A stretch of 9,328 nt of DNA from Spirochaetaceae bacterium. GTDB taxonomy: Bacteria > Spirochaetota > Spirochaetia > Treponematales > Breznakiellaceae. How positions within the stretch are numbered: the stretch's first letter is position 1; each line of letters starts with the position of its first letter. Of the stretch, positions 1 through 6,813 are shown piece after piece. Below the pieces are notes generated by a model that was not told where the DNA came from, searched no databases, and worked only from the letters and a program-made list of their open reading frames with translations. Both the position numbers and the translations under genes were made by a program. The stretch is from NCBI GenBank assembly GCA_031278935.1, contig JAITJK010000066.1, forward strand, positions 1 to 9,328, given 5' to 3'.

Positions 1-17
1 CCCCTAATACGCCTCCA

Positions 18-37
18 CGGCAGGTGGCGGCAGGTGG
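18..37. repeat. 10-bp perfect tandem duplication
   Basis: The decamer CGGCAGGTGG occurs twice back to back (18-27 and 28-37), ending directly at the stop codon (TAG, complement of 38-40) of the exported-protein gene. The same stretch can form an imperfect hairpin: GCC-T-CCAC (11-18) pairs with GTGG-C-GGC (24-31) around a 5-nt loop with one mismatch. No T-run follows on the minus strand, so a factor-independent terminator is not supported. It may simply be a slippage duplication. The 37 bases left of the stop codon hold no recognisable gene. Confidence 0.55.
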
Positions 38-832
38 CTAGCGGGTAAAGGTACGGTCGGCCCGGGCCGAAAACCAGGACATGAGCGCGTCGGTCCGGGT
101 GGCAAAGGATTGGCCTACCCGTTGGTTGAGCCCCGGTAGGGACACTGCCTTAGCCATGGAAGCAGCATAAATCAGCAGATAGGCTTCCGCATCAATAACC
201 GCTACCAGGGAACGCAGGTGCTCTTTCCCTACCGCAGGTATGATGCCCACGCTTAAGGGGCTGAGATTCCGCTGCACCAAAACCAGGGCCGAGGGAGCGG
301 TGTAATACTCATACTGATAAATCCGGTCCCCAAAGATCAGGTCCTTTTGCCGGGCATAGACCCGCACCTGGGCAGGTAGGACCTCATACACCGGATCCGG
401 CAGGGGCTTTTGCGTGTCCGGCCCATCAATCACCTGGGAACGCTCGTACAAAGTCTGCATGGCCTTATGGCTTGAGGAAAAGTATTGCAGCCCCGTCAGG
501 GTGCTCAAGGCAAGGATTTCGTTGAATAAGGCCCCTTGCTCCGCAACGCTCCAGTCGCCCTGGGCCGCGACAGAGGGTTTCCGGTAAATCCGCAGACTCT
601 CCACCAAAAGACTCGGCTCCAGCGCTTGCTGGGTCTCCTCAAACAGCCGTTGCACCAAGGCGTGATTCGGGAGGAGTCGGGGACGGATCCCTTTGAACTG
701 CACCTCCCACAAAGACTCCCCGGCCAAGAGGACGGCCTGCGGTTTCGGTGCAAGCAAGGCATCCAGAGGAAGAGCCTCCGCCGGGGGGGAGCCGGCAAAC
801 AGTATAAGCAGGGCGCAAAGCAGGGGGAGCAT
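38..832 (-). CDS. Exported hypothetical protein, spirochaete-type (possibly DUF6675)
   Basis: This 264-residue protein is of unknown function. It opens with a hydrophobic segment (residues 2-13, rich in Leu/Ala) followed by a small-residue stretch ending in AEA at 18-20, a good signal peptidase I site, so it is probably periplasmic. There is no lipobox Cys at a lipoprotein position. Unusually, the signal n-region has no Lys or Arg. The ATG at 832 is the only possible start, because the in-frame stop at 866-868 is followed by no other start codon. The mature part is mixed alpha/beta with no metal-binding or catalytic motif I recognise, and it has a Tyr-rich patch (YQYEYY) near residues 170-176. 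From memory it resembles Treponema proteins filed as DUF6675, which I could not check. It is the last gene of a three-gene operon: only 4 nt separate it from the upstream peptidase stop and no clear Shine-Dalgarno is visible, so translation is probably coupled. Confidence 0.8.
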   Translation of the reverse strand: MLPLLCALLILFAGSPPAEALPLDALLAPKPQAVLLAGESLWEVQFKGIRPRLLPNHALVQRLFEETQQALEPSLLVESLRIYRKPSVAAQGDWSVAEQGALFNEILALSTLTGLQYFSSSHKAMQTLYERSQVIDGPDTQKPLPDPVYEVLPAQVRVYARQKDLIFGDRIYQYEYYTAPSALVLVQRNLSPLSVGIIPAVGKEHLRSLVAVIDAEAYLLIYAASMAKAVSLPGLNQRVGQSFATRTDALMSWFSARADRTFTR

Positions 833-836
833 AGGC

Positions 837-3800
837 TTACACCGGGACGCTTTGTACCGGAACCCCTAAGCGGGCCGCCGCAGTTTCCGCAGTCTTGGTA
901 CCGCTTAAGATGAGGGGTACGGCCCTACTCGAAGAAGCCCCCGAAGGGACGAGCCGTCGGGCCGCCTGGACAATCTCTTGGGGAGAAACCTCTAGCACCT
1001 GGGCGATGCTTCGGGAGGGGTGATCCGGGGGAATCCCGTAGAGGTAGCGGAAGAAGTCCAAAAAACCCTTCTCCGCGCTCACCCGGGGCTGTATCTTCTT
1101 GCCATAGGTCCCAATAACCGCCTTTTCCAGGAACTCCCCCTTAAACAAAGGGCCAACCCGGTCCCGCAAGATGGCGGTAAAGGCCTCCAAGGAGCGTAGC
1201 GGATTAGGGTCCCGATAGGTAACCATGGAAAAAAGCTGTTCCAGACTGTCCGGCTGGGCGTAGGCCCCATACGCGCCACCTTTCATACGTATATCCTCCC
1301 AAAGGGCCCCGGTGGAAAGCCCATGGGCCAGGACCGATTCCACGGCGCTTTCCTTGGTCCCAAAGGCCGCACCGGGTACGCTTAAGGCGGCAAAGCCTAC
1401 CTGCAAGGAAGGCGAGGCGTACACCTCCGCCGCGCCGGTTCCGGGGTCTCCCAGCAAGGCGAAAAAGGGCTCACTCCGGGAGGCCTGGGGATTGCGGAAC
1501 CGAGGGGGGCCGAAGTCGCTGAAATGCCGCTCCACCGCCCGGTGGGCAAGGGCCAAAGCGCTGGTGGAACCGGTAATGTTGACCATAAGGCCCGCGCGGG
1601 CTACCAGGGTGTCCCGGATACGGGTTAAAGCGGCCAAGGTCTCGTCCTCAGAGGCGGCCAGGGTATGGATCCACTGAATCTGGCTGAGACCGCTCCACAG
1701 TTCCTCGACGGCTCGGGTACGGGAACAAAAGCGCTCGGAACGCATCACGGCGTACCGGTGGCCCATAGGGGCGAGGCTTGAGTCCAGGTTATTCTTAAAC
1801 TCCAAAATCAAGTCCCGAATCCGCCGGAGATCGGAAAAATCCCCCTCCGTGATGAGCCGCCGGGTCAAATCCAGGGCGGGCTCGATCTTTTCATCCAACG
1901 CCTTGAGGCGGTACACCAGCCAATCCCGCCCGGCCAGGTCGAAAATCCCTGCGGGAGTGGGCATGGTCCGACTTATCCCCGGAACCGGATTGCTGATTTG
2001 CAGGCTTCCGTGCAAATCCCCCAATATCCGGGCCCGGAGGCTCGCCACAGCGCCATAATCCATACCGGGCAGCCCCAGAGAGAGGGACACCACGGCGAAG
2101 AGAGGCAGCCAGGGGTAGTCCTCCGGTTCCAGCACGTCTACCGGAAAGGCCAGGTCCACATAGGTAATCCCATTGGTGAAGAGGTCGTGCGTCAGGGCCG
2201 GTACACCTCCAGCGTCGGCGTATTCCCGGGGTATGGGTTCCAAGGCCGGGCTGAGATCCTCCCGGGCAAGATGGGGAATCCGAGCCAGGGCTTCTGGGTC
2301 CTCCCCTTCCCCTTGAATCCGCGTGAGCTCATCGCCCTTTTCCCGAATCCGGCTCTTTTCCTCCTCCCCCAAAGCCGCCTGGGTCTTGGCAAGCTCCGCC
2401 GCAAGGATCGCTTCTTTTTCCTCAAGGAAACCCTGCTTCGGCTCAATTACGACACAGGCGCGATGAGGATTATCCAGGAGGTATCGTTGGATCAGGGACT
2501 CAAAATAGGGCCGGCCTTCCGCTGCGGCCTGGGCAATGCGGGTCTTCAAGGCGGTGAATTCCGGGAGGAACAAAAGGCTCTCCCAAGGGAGGGCCCCGTG
2601 AATCCACGCGCCCAGGGAGCGTTGCAGCCATACTAAGGAATAGGGCCCGTGGGCACGCCGGATTTCCCGATGAGAGAATTCCAGGGACAAGAGGGCGGCC
2701 TCCACGTCCTTGGGGGAAATCCCCTGGGCGGCCAAACGCCGCAATTCCTTAAGGATCAGGGCCTCTACCTCCGTCCCCGCCCGGGCGCCGGGCAACTCCG
2801 GCGCTATGCCCCGCAGTCCTACGGTAAAGACCCGCTCCCGCAGCTCTCCGTCAAGGCCCGTTACCGGCGAAAGGTCCTCCCCAAAACCGGACTCAATAAG
2901 CACCCGGGTCAAGGGGGACCCATCATGGCCCAAAAGCACCTCCGTGAGGGCACAGAGGTCCATGGTGGTTCGGGTATCCAAAGAATCCCCACAGAGCCAG
3001 GAGAGGAGTACCGTGGCTTTCTGCTCCGCCCCGGCGGGACCCGGGACGCGAATGTACTGGGGAGCGTTCCAGGGTTTTGACCGGGGAATGGTGGGCGCGG
3101 CCTTTCCCGGCTCAAGGCCGGCCAAGACCTGCTGTTGCAGGAAGGCCAGCTGTTTTTCCGTAGGAATGTTCCCGGCCAAAAAGACCCGGCAGTTCCCCGG
3201 CACATACCGGGTCCGATGGAAATCCCGTAAGCCTTCCCAGGTTAAAGAAGGGATACATTCAGGGTCTCCTCCGGACTCAAACCGATAAGGCGTATCCGGC
3301 AGAACCGCCTTGGTGGACCAAAGGCTCGCGTAAGCGTCCAGAGAGGAATAGGCCCCTTTCATCTCGTTGTACACCACCCCGGTCAGGGAAAGCTGCTCCT
3401 GCCCAGCATCCCCCGATGTCCATTCAAAGCGGTGTCCTTCTTGCATGAAGGTCCATTCGGACAAGAGGGGCCGGAATACCGCGTCCCCGTAAACCGCCAT
3501 AAGATTGTAGTAATCATGCTCATTGATGGAACTTGCGGGGTACACGGTCTTATCCGGGAAGGTCCAGGCATTGAGGTAGGTCTGGAGGCTTCCCTGGGCT
3601 AATACCAAAAAAGCGTCTTTCAAGGGATAGCGCACCGAACCGCAGAGGACCGAATGTTCCAGGATGTGAGCCACGCCGGTAGAATCTTCCGGGGTGGTGG
3701 CAAAGGCAAAGGCGAAGAGGTTTTCCGGATCGTCATACCACACATGAAACACCTCAAGGCCGCTTGCCTGGTGCCGCGCCCAAATGCCCTGGGCCTTGAG

Positions 3801-3875
3801 TTCCGTGAGGTCCACCACGTCCAAGATGGCAAAGCCACTTTCCAGGACCGCTCCGGGGCGTAAACTTGTCTTCAT
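837..3875 (-). CDS. M16C zinc metallopeptidase, presequence-protease (PreP/Cym1) type
   Basis: At 1012 residues this matches the usual ~970-1030 of M16C enzymes, single-chain peptidasomes that close around and degrade short unfolded peptides. The inverted zinc motif HxxEH is present as H70-I-L-E73-H74 followed by SVLCGS, which is typical of PreP. E73 is the catalytic base and E171 in GVVYNEMKG is the third zinc ligand. The C-terminal half carries R863 and Y869 in the RMKGGAYG segment, six residues apart as in the substrate-binding Arg/Tyr pair of plant PreP. A charged, helical linker around residues 480-530 (LEEKEAILAAELAKTQ and onward) separates the two halves, as in the M16C-associated region. 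No signal peptide is seen, so it is probably cytoplasmic and would clear peptide fragments; true substrates are unknown. The ATG overlaps the fliG stop (ATGA, 3872-3875), with AAGGA 9 nt upstream. Confidence is high for family and activity, low for biological role. Confidence 0.95.
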   Translation of the reverse strand: MKTSLRPGAVLESGFAILDVVDLTELKAQGIWARHQASGLEVFHVWYDDPENLFAFAFATTPEDSTGVAHILEHSVLCGSVRYPLKDAFLVLAQGSLQTYLNAWTFPDKTVYPASSINEHDYYNLMAVYGDAVFRPLLSEWTFMQEGHRFEWTSGDAGQEQLSLTGVVYNEMKGAYSSLDAYASLWSTKAVLPDTPYRFESGGDPECIPSLTWEGLRDFHRTRYVPGNCRVFLAGNIPTEKQLAFLQQQVLAGLEPGKAAPTIPRSKPWNAPQYIRVPGPAGAEQKATVLLSWLCGDSLDTRTTMDLCALTEVLLGHDGSPLTRVLIESGFGEDLSPVTGLDGELRERVFTVGLRGIAPELPGARAGTEVEALILKELRRLAAQGISPKDVEAALLSLEFSHREIRRAHGPYSLVWLQRSLGAWIHGALPWESLLFLPEFTALKTRIAQAAAEGRPYFESLIQRYLLDNPHRACVVIEPKQGFLEEKEAILAAELAKTQAALGEEEKSRIREKGDELTRIQGEGEDPEALARIPHLAREDLSPALEPIPREYADAGGVPALTHDLFTNGITYVDLAFPVDVLEPEDYPWLPLFAVVSLSLGLPGMDYGAVASLRARILGDLHGSLQISNPVPGISRTMPTPAGIFDLAGRDWLVYRLKALDEKIEPALDLTRRLITEGDFSDLRRIRDLILEFKNNLDSSLAPMGHRYAVMRSERFCSRTRAVEELWSGLSQIQWIHTLAASEDETLAALTRIRDTLVARAGLMVNITGSTSALALAHRAVERHFSDFGPPRFRNPQASRSEPFFALLGDPGTGAAEVYASPSLQVGFAALSVPGAAFGTKESAVESVLAHGLSTGALWEDIRMKGGAYGAYAQPDSLEQLFSMVTYRDPNPLRSLEAFTAILRDRVGPLFKGEFLEKAVIGTYGKKIQPRVSAEKGFLDFFRYLYGIPPDHPSRSIAQVLEVSPQEIVQAARRLVPSGASSSRAVPLILSGTKTAETAAARLGVPVQSVPV

Positions 3876-5140
3876 ACGAGTATATCCTTATCGTCACGTA
3901 ATAAGATGCGGCCCGCTTCCCGGTTTTCCCTGAACCAGGTGAGGAATTCCTGGGCTACCCGGTCTACATCCCGTCGGCGCACCGGGCCGACGATTTCCGC
4001 TTCTTGTTTGATCTGACCCCGGCGTTCCGCTGAGAGGTTAGAGAGAATTTTTTCCGTAAAGGCCTGGGACCGGCCCTTGAGGAGCAGGACTATGTCCAGA
4101 TCGGTCATAGCAAAGAGCTTATCCTCAATGGCTCGGTCCTCCGCTTGGACCACATCATCCAGGGTATGCAGGCGATCTTTCAAATCCTGGCTAAGATGGG
4201 GATCGCTCTGGGAGAGTTCCTGCATAAGCCGTTCTCCCACCGACGGGTCTAGGGTTTTGAGGATCGCCGTGAGGGCCCCAATGCCGTCGAGGCCCGGACG
4301 GGGATTGCCATCCAGATGGCGGATTCGTTCTTTCAAGGTCGCAGCCACCCGGTCCACTACTTCAGGGGAAGTTTTTTCCAAATGGGCGATCCGCTTGATC
4401 AGGGCGATCTTCCGGTCCGGGGGCGAATGGGCCAACACCTCCGCAGCCAAGACGGGCGAAACCCGAGAAAGTACCAATGCCTCTAAGGCGGGGCTTTCGT
4501 CCTTAAAGAGGAAGACCAGTTGTTCCCCGGAACACTCCTCCAGAAAGCCGAAGGGGTTTTTGGCGGTTTCCGCATGGGTCTGTTTAAGAAAGGTCTCGCC
4601 CTTTTCCGGGCCAAAGGCGGTATGCAAAATCCGCCGGGCCATATCCACCCCCCCTTGGACCGGCCCGGTATACCGGTATGAGGCGGCCAAGAGCGATCTG
4701 AATTCCCGGAGGATCCCTTCGGATTCTTCCGGGGTGATACCCCGAATGCCGGCGATTTCCTGGGCTATGGCCTCGACCTGCTCCGGGTCCAGGTGGGAGA
4801 GGATATGGGCAGCTTCGTCCGCGCCCACTAGAATAAGGAATTTCGCCACTCGCCGGTATTTGGACTCTATCTCCGGCCCGGCTCCCTCGTCTTTCGGCTC
4901 TGTTTGGGGGCTTTTCTTAAACTTGGTTGGCCAGAGAGCTGCGGAGAGGTCATCCGCATCGGTCTTAATAAAGTCCCTGGGCGGTTTTTTGGGGGGGCCT
5001 TGGGGAGGGCTCTCTGGAGCCTTAGGAAGGAGCAGGGGAGACTGCTCCCGGGGCTTCAGCGCCTGTTGGTAGGCGGCGAAACCTCGTACCGGGAATCCAG
5101 GTCCCGGGGGCGTTGTTTCCGGCGATTTAACCTCAGCCAT
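3872..5140 (-). CDS. fliG: FliG-family flagellar motor switch protein, FliG1-like
   Basis: FliG forms the rotor ring under the flagellar MS ring and passes stator torque to it. This copy has 422 residues against ~330-345 for ordinary FliG; about 92 extra N-terminal residues are Pro/Lys-rich and look disordered. The FliG N domain follows (about 93-155), then the middle domain (about 163-280, opening GGVDMARRIL) and the C domain (about 288-410, with GPVR at 385-388 and a conserved RILL tail). Key motifs are altered. The EHPQ FliM-contact motif reads ESPA (215-218), the MFVF hinge is replaced by LHTLDDV, and in an ungapped alignment the E. coli torque residues R281, D288 and D289 correspond to E372, Q379 and E380, while R297 is kept as R388. 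Spirochaetes carry two FliGs; the extension and the degenerate motifs suggest FliG1, the copy that in Borrelia is not the main switch. The ATG at 5140 is the only start after an in-frame stop at 5156-5158. It heads the operon with the M16C peptidase. Confidence 0.88.
   Translation of the reverse strand: MAEVKSPETTPPGPGFPVRGFAAYQQALKPREQSPLLLPKAPESPPQGPPKKPPRDFIKTDADDLSAALWPTKFKKSPQTEPKDEGAGPEIESKYRRVAKFLILVGADEAAHILSHLDPEQVEAIAQEIAGIRGITPEESEGILREFRSLLAASYRYTGPVQGGVDMARRILHTAFGPEKGETFLKQTHAETAKNPFGFLEECSGEQLVFLFKDESPALEALVLSRVSPVLAAEVLAHSPPDRKIALIKRIAHLEKTSPEVVDRVAATLKERIRHLDGNPRPGLDGIGALTAILKTLDPSVGERLMQELSQSDPHLSQDLKDRLHTLDDVVQAEDRAIEDKLFAMTDLDIVLLLKGRSQAFTEKILSNLSAERRGQIKQEAEIVGPVRRRDVDRVAQEFLTWFRENREAGRILLRDDKDILV
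3885..3889 (-). promoter_or_regulatory. Shine-Dalgarno for the M16C peptidase, inside the 3' end of fliG
   Basis: AAGGA on the minus strand lies 9 nt before the ATG at 3875 and within the last codons of fliG. With the ATGA stop/start overlap it supports this start and translation coupled to fliG. Confidence 0.55.
4985..4997 (-). other. C7A6 homopolymer tract in the fliG N-terminal linker
   Basis: On the coding strand seven C are followed directly by six A, encoding PPKK (residues 49-52) in the disordered extension. It is the longest adjacent pair of homopolymers in the window and could slip during replication or transcription. The frame is intact here. It is not a canonical X-XXY-YYZ ribosomal slippery heptamer in this frame. 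Confidence 0.4.
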
Positions 5141-5154
5141 GATACCTATGATAC
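5139..5154. repeat. 7-bp direct repeat with 9-bp period across the fliG start
   Basis: ATGATAC (plus strand) occurs at 5139-5145 and 5148-5154; on the minus strand this is GTATCAT twice, the second copy supplying the fliG start codon. Each copy contains TATCAT, a -10-like hexamer. It could be a local duplication or a tandem binding site. Confidence 0.4.
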
Positions 5155-5176
5155 GCTATTCATCTCGTTTATACAA
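5148..5176 (-). promoter_or_regulatory. Candidate sigma70-like promoter for the fliG operon
   Basis: On the minus strand TTGTAT (-35; 5176-5171), a 17-nt spacer and TATCAT (-10; 5153-5148) match a housekeeping promoter layout. The predicted transcription start would fall at about 5141-5142, so the fliG message would be nearly leaderless and would miss the only SD-like AGG (5147-5145, 4 nt before ATG). That conflict lowers confidence. No sigma28-type flagellar promoter was seen in the spacer. Confidence 0.25.
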
Positions 5177-5239
5177 ACCCCTGCGAGGGTTAAATTCCGC
5201 GACGGGCCGCGTGATTAGGACGGGCGCGGTGGGCGGGGC

Positions 5240-5268
5240 TTGTGTAAACCGGGATAGGTAGCTATGCT
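5240..5268 (+). promoter_or_regulatory. Candidate promoter for modABC
   Basis: TTGTGT (5240-5245), a 17-nt spacer and TATGCT (5263-5268) form a weak sigma70-like pair, placing the transcript start near 5275, about 13 nt before the modA Shine-Dalgarno. The -10 lies within a small inverted repeat, TAGC-TAT-GCTA (5259-5269), which could be an operator half-site. I see no ModE-type palindrome, and the leader is too short for a molybdenum-cofactor riboswitch. The remaining intergenic DNA (5177-5239) is GC-rich and holds nothing else recognisable. Confidence 0.3.
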
Positions 5269-5287
5269 AAACCAAATCAAACCCTAT

Positions 5288-5291
5288 GGAG
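5288..5291 (+). promoter_or_regulatory. Shine-Dalgarno of modA that decides its start
   Basis: GGAG sits 6 nt before the ATG at 5298. The in-frame ATG at 5286 overlaps this GGAG and has no good SD of its own, so 5298 is the better start. Confidence 0.6.
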
Positions 5292-5297
5292 ACTATA

Positions 5298-6116
5298 ATG
5301 AAACCTATGAAAACCAATCGAAGACGAGTGATACTGGGAGCGGCGCTGCTCCTCATCCTCAGTCAGACCCCGGTCTTTTCCAGTCCCCGGCAAGAAAAAA
5401 GCCCGGACCCTCAACAAGATCCAGTAACCCTGGTAGTCGCTGCGGCGGCGAGCCTGGAAAATGCCTATGTGCAGCAACTGATCCCGCTGTTCCAGAAGAA
5501 CCATCCCAGGATCACCATACAGGGGGTCTACGACAGCTCCGGGCGACTGCAAACCCAGATCGAGCAGGGCCTTGAAGCGGACCTCTTCATGTCTGCGGCA
5601 ACCCGGCAGATGGACGCCTTGGTGGAAAAGAACTTTATCGCCCCTGAGTCGGTCAAAGCCCTGCTACAGAACAAGCTGGTGCTGATTAAGCCTGCGGGAA
5701 CCACCACGGCGGTTACGAGTTTCGAAACTATCACCGAAGCCCAGACCATTGCCCTGGGTGACCCCGCCACTACCCCGGCAGGCCAGTACGCCCAGGAGGC
5801 CTTCATCAACCTGGGGATAGGGGAAGCAGTGTCCTCTAAGCTCAGTTTGGGGAACAATGTAACGGAAGTCCTCAACTGGGTTGGGGAGGGAAGCGCGGAG
5901 GTGGGCATCGTCTACGCCACGGACGCAGCTTCTACCCCTAAGGTGGCGGTCATAGCGGAACTCCCTGAGGGACTTTTGGCTACCCAGGTGATCTACCCCG
6001 TGGGAATGCTCTCGGCTTCTGCCCATCCTCAAGAGACACGGCTCTTCTTTGATTTCCTTGCTTCTCCCGAAGCCCTAGAGATTTTTAAAACCTTCGGCTT
6101 TACTCCGCAGGACTAA
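5298..6116 (+). CDS. modA: Molybdate ABC transporter substrate-binding protein ModA
   Basis: This periplasmic protein captures molybdate (and tungstate) and delivers it to ModBC. From the ATG at 5298 it has 272 residues, near the family's ~250-260 plus signal. The signal peptide has a basic n-region (KTNRRR, 5-10), a hydrophobic core at 11-21 and likely cleavage near residues 28-29; no lipobox Cys is present, so it is soluble rather than a lipoprotein. Family motifs in order are AAASLENAY (49-57, with ligand-binding S52), YDSSGRLQTQIEQG (78-91, with the second binding serine at S80 or S81), ADLFMSA (94-100), QMDALVEK, NKLVLIKPAG, a DPATTPAGQYAQEA segment and GSAEVGIVYATDA, all in the expected positions. 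An alternative ATG at 5286 would add four residues. It is first in modABC, 13 nt before modB. Confidence is high for function; oxyanion preference (Mo against W) cannot be read from sequence alone. Confidence 0.96.
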   Translation: MKPMKTNRRRVILGAALLLILSQTPVFSSPRQEKSPDPQQDPVTLVVAAAASLENAYVQQLIPLFQKNHPRITIQGVYDSSGRLQTQIEQGLEADLFMSAATRQMDALVEKNFIAPESVKALLQNKLVLIKPAGTTTAVTSFETITEAQTIALGDPATTPAGQYAQEAFINLGIGEAVSSKLSLGNNVTEVLNWVGEGSAEVGIVYATDAASTPKVAVIAELPEGLLATQVIYPVGMLSASAHPQETRLFFDFLASPEALEIFKTFGFTPQD

Positions 6117-6129
6117 GCCCGGCCGCGTC

Positions 6130-6813
6130 ATGGATCTTTCCCCTATTTTCATTTCCCTGAAAACCGCAAGTGCGGCAATCGTCGTAACCTTTTTCCTGGG
6201 AGTCCTGGCGGCCAAAGGAGTCGCCGGAATCCGGCACAAGGCAGGGAAAATGATCCTAGACGGCATCCTTACCCTGCCCCTGGTGCTTCCCCCCACGGTG
6301 GCTGGTTTTTTTCTGCTCTACCTGTTTGGCGTACACGGGCCTGTGGGACGCTTCTTCCTGGAATTCTGGAGCGTCAAAATCGCCTTCTCCTGGGGAGCCA
6401 CGGTGATTGCGGCGGTGGCCATATCCTTTCCCCTGATGTACCGATCCGCCCGAGGCGCCCTGGAGCAGGTAGACCCTAACCTCGTCTACGCTGCTCGAAC
6501 CTTAGGTATGTCTGAATGGAAGGTCTTTTGGAAAGTCAGCCTTCCCACGGCGCTACCGGGGGTTGTCTCAGGCGGCGTCTTGGCCTTTGCCCGGGGCTTA
6601 GGAGAATTCGGCGCCACCGCCATGATCGCCGGCAATATCCCGGGGAAAACCCGGACCTTACCCCTGGCAATCTATTCCGCCGTGGCTGCGGGAGATAGGG
6701 AAAAAGCCTCCCTCTACGTACTCATTATCGTCCTCTTTTCCTTTGGCGTCGTGGCCTTAATGAATTACGGCGCGCTGCGGAAGGATGACTCTCCGGGGCA
6801 GGGACGGCGATGA
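6130..6813 (+). CDS. modB: Molybdate ABC transporter permease ModB
   Basis: ModB is the membrane subunit, which works as a homodimer, through which molybdate enters the cytoplasm. Its 227 residues are typical. The start MDLSPIFISLK is the conserved ModB opening, which supports the ATG at 6130 even though no strong Shine-Dalgarno precedes it. Hydrophobic segments lie at about 12-32, 45-68, 83-104, 145-165 and 194-213. The cytoplasmic EAA coupling loop is clear: YAARTLGMSEWKVFWKVSLP at 120-139 with the invariant G126. It is followed by the family-typical ARGLGEFGATAMIAGNIPG (154-172) and TLPLAIY (176-182). The gene follows modA by 13 nt and overlaps modC by ATGA (6810-6813), so the three are co-transcribed and probably translationally coupled. 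Confidence 0.96.
   Translation: MDLSPIFISLKTASAAIVVTFFLGVLAAKGVAGIRHKAGKMILDGILTLPLVLPPTVAGFFLLYLFGVHGPVGRFFLEFWSVKIAFSWGATVIAAVAISFPLMYRSARGALEQVDPNLVYAARTLGMSEWKVFWKVSLPTALPGVVSGGVLAFARGLGEFGATAMIAGNIPGKTRTLPLAIYSAVAAGDREKASLYVLIIVLFSFGVVALMNYGALRKDDSPGQGRR

Larger units (their letters stand above)
5125..5195. repeat. 8-bp inverted repeat flanking the fliG start and promoter region
   Basis: ATTTAACC at 5125-5132, inside the fifth to eighth fliG codons, is matched by its exact reverse complement GGTTAAAT at 5188-5195. The centres are 63 bp apart, close to six turns of B-DNA. This would suit a looping repressor, but an 8-bp match over 70 bp can also arise by chance. No regulator is identified. 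Confidence 0.3.

Noticed and set aside
783..789. G7 run in the signal-peptide codons of the exported-protein gene, and a similar C7 run at 4648-4654 in fliG, as phase-variation tracts
   Set aside because: Isolated 7-mers are expected in GC-rich Pro/Gly codons, and there is no sign of a frame disruption.
1312..3288. Long plus-strand open frames opposite the M16C peptidase (for example 1998-2636 and 2710-3288)
   Set aside because: They are antisense shadows of a GC-rich conserved gene, with low-complexity Arg/Pro/Ser/Gly-rich translations and no recognisable motifs.
4077..5072. 331-codon plus-strand open frame opposite fliG
   Set aside because: Its Ser/Arg-rich translation has no domain, while the opposite strand encodes clear FliG domains throughout.
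5177..5285. Molybdenum-cofactor riboswitch or ModE operator upstream of modA
   Set aside because: The likely leader is only about 20 nt, and no ATCGTTATATA-type palindrome is present.
5286..5288. ATG at 5286 as the modA start
   Set aside because: It overlaps the GGAG that is correctly spaced for the ATG at 5298, and adds only METI before the natural MKPMK signal-peptide opening.
5319..5340. Twin-arginine (Tat) signal on ModA from its NRRRVIL stretch
   Set aside because: The surroundings do not match the S/T-R-R-x-F-L-K consensus, and ModA is normally a Sec substrate; a basic Sec n-region explains it.
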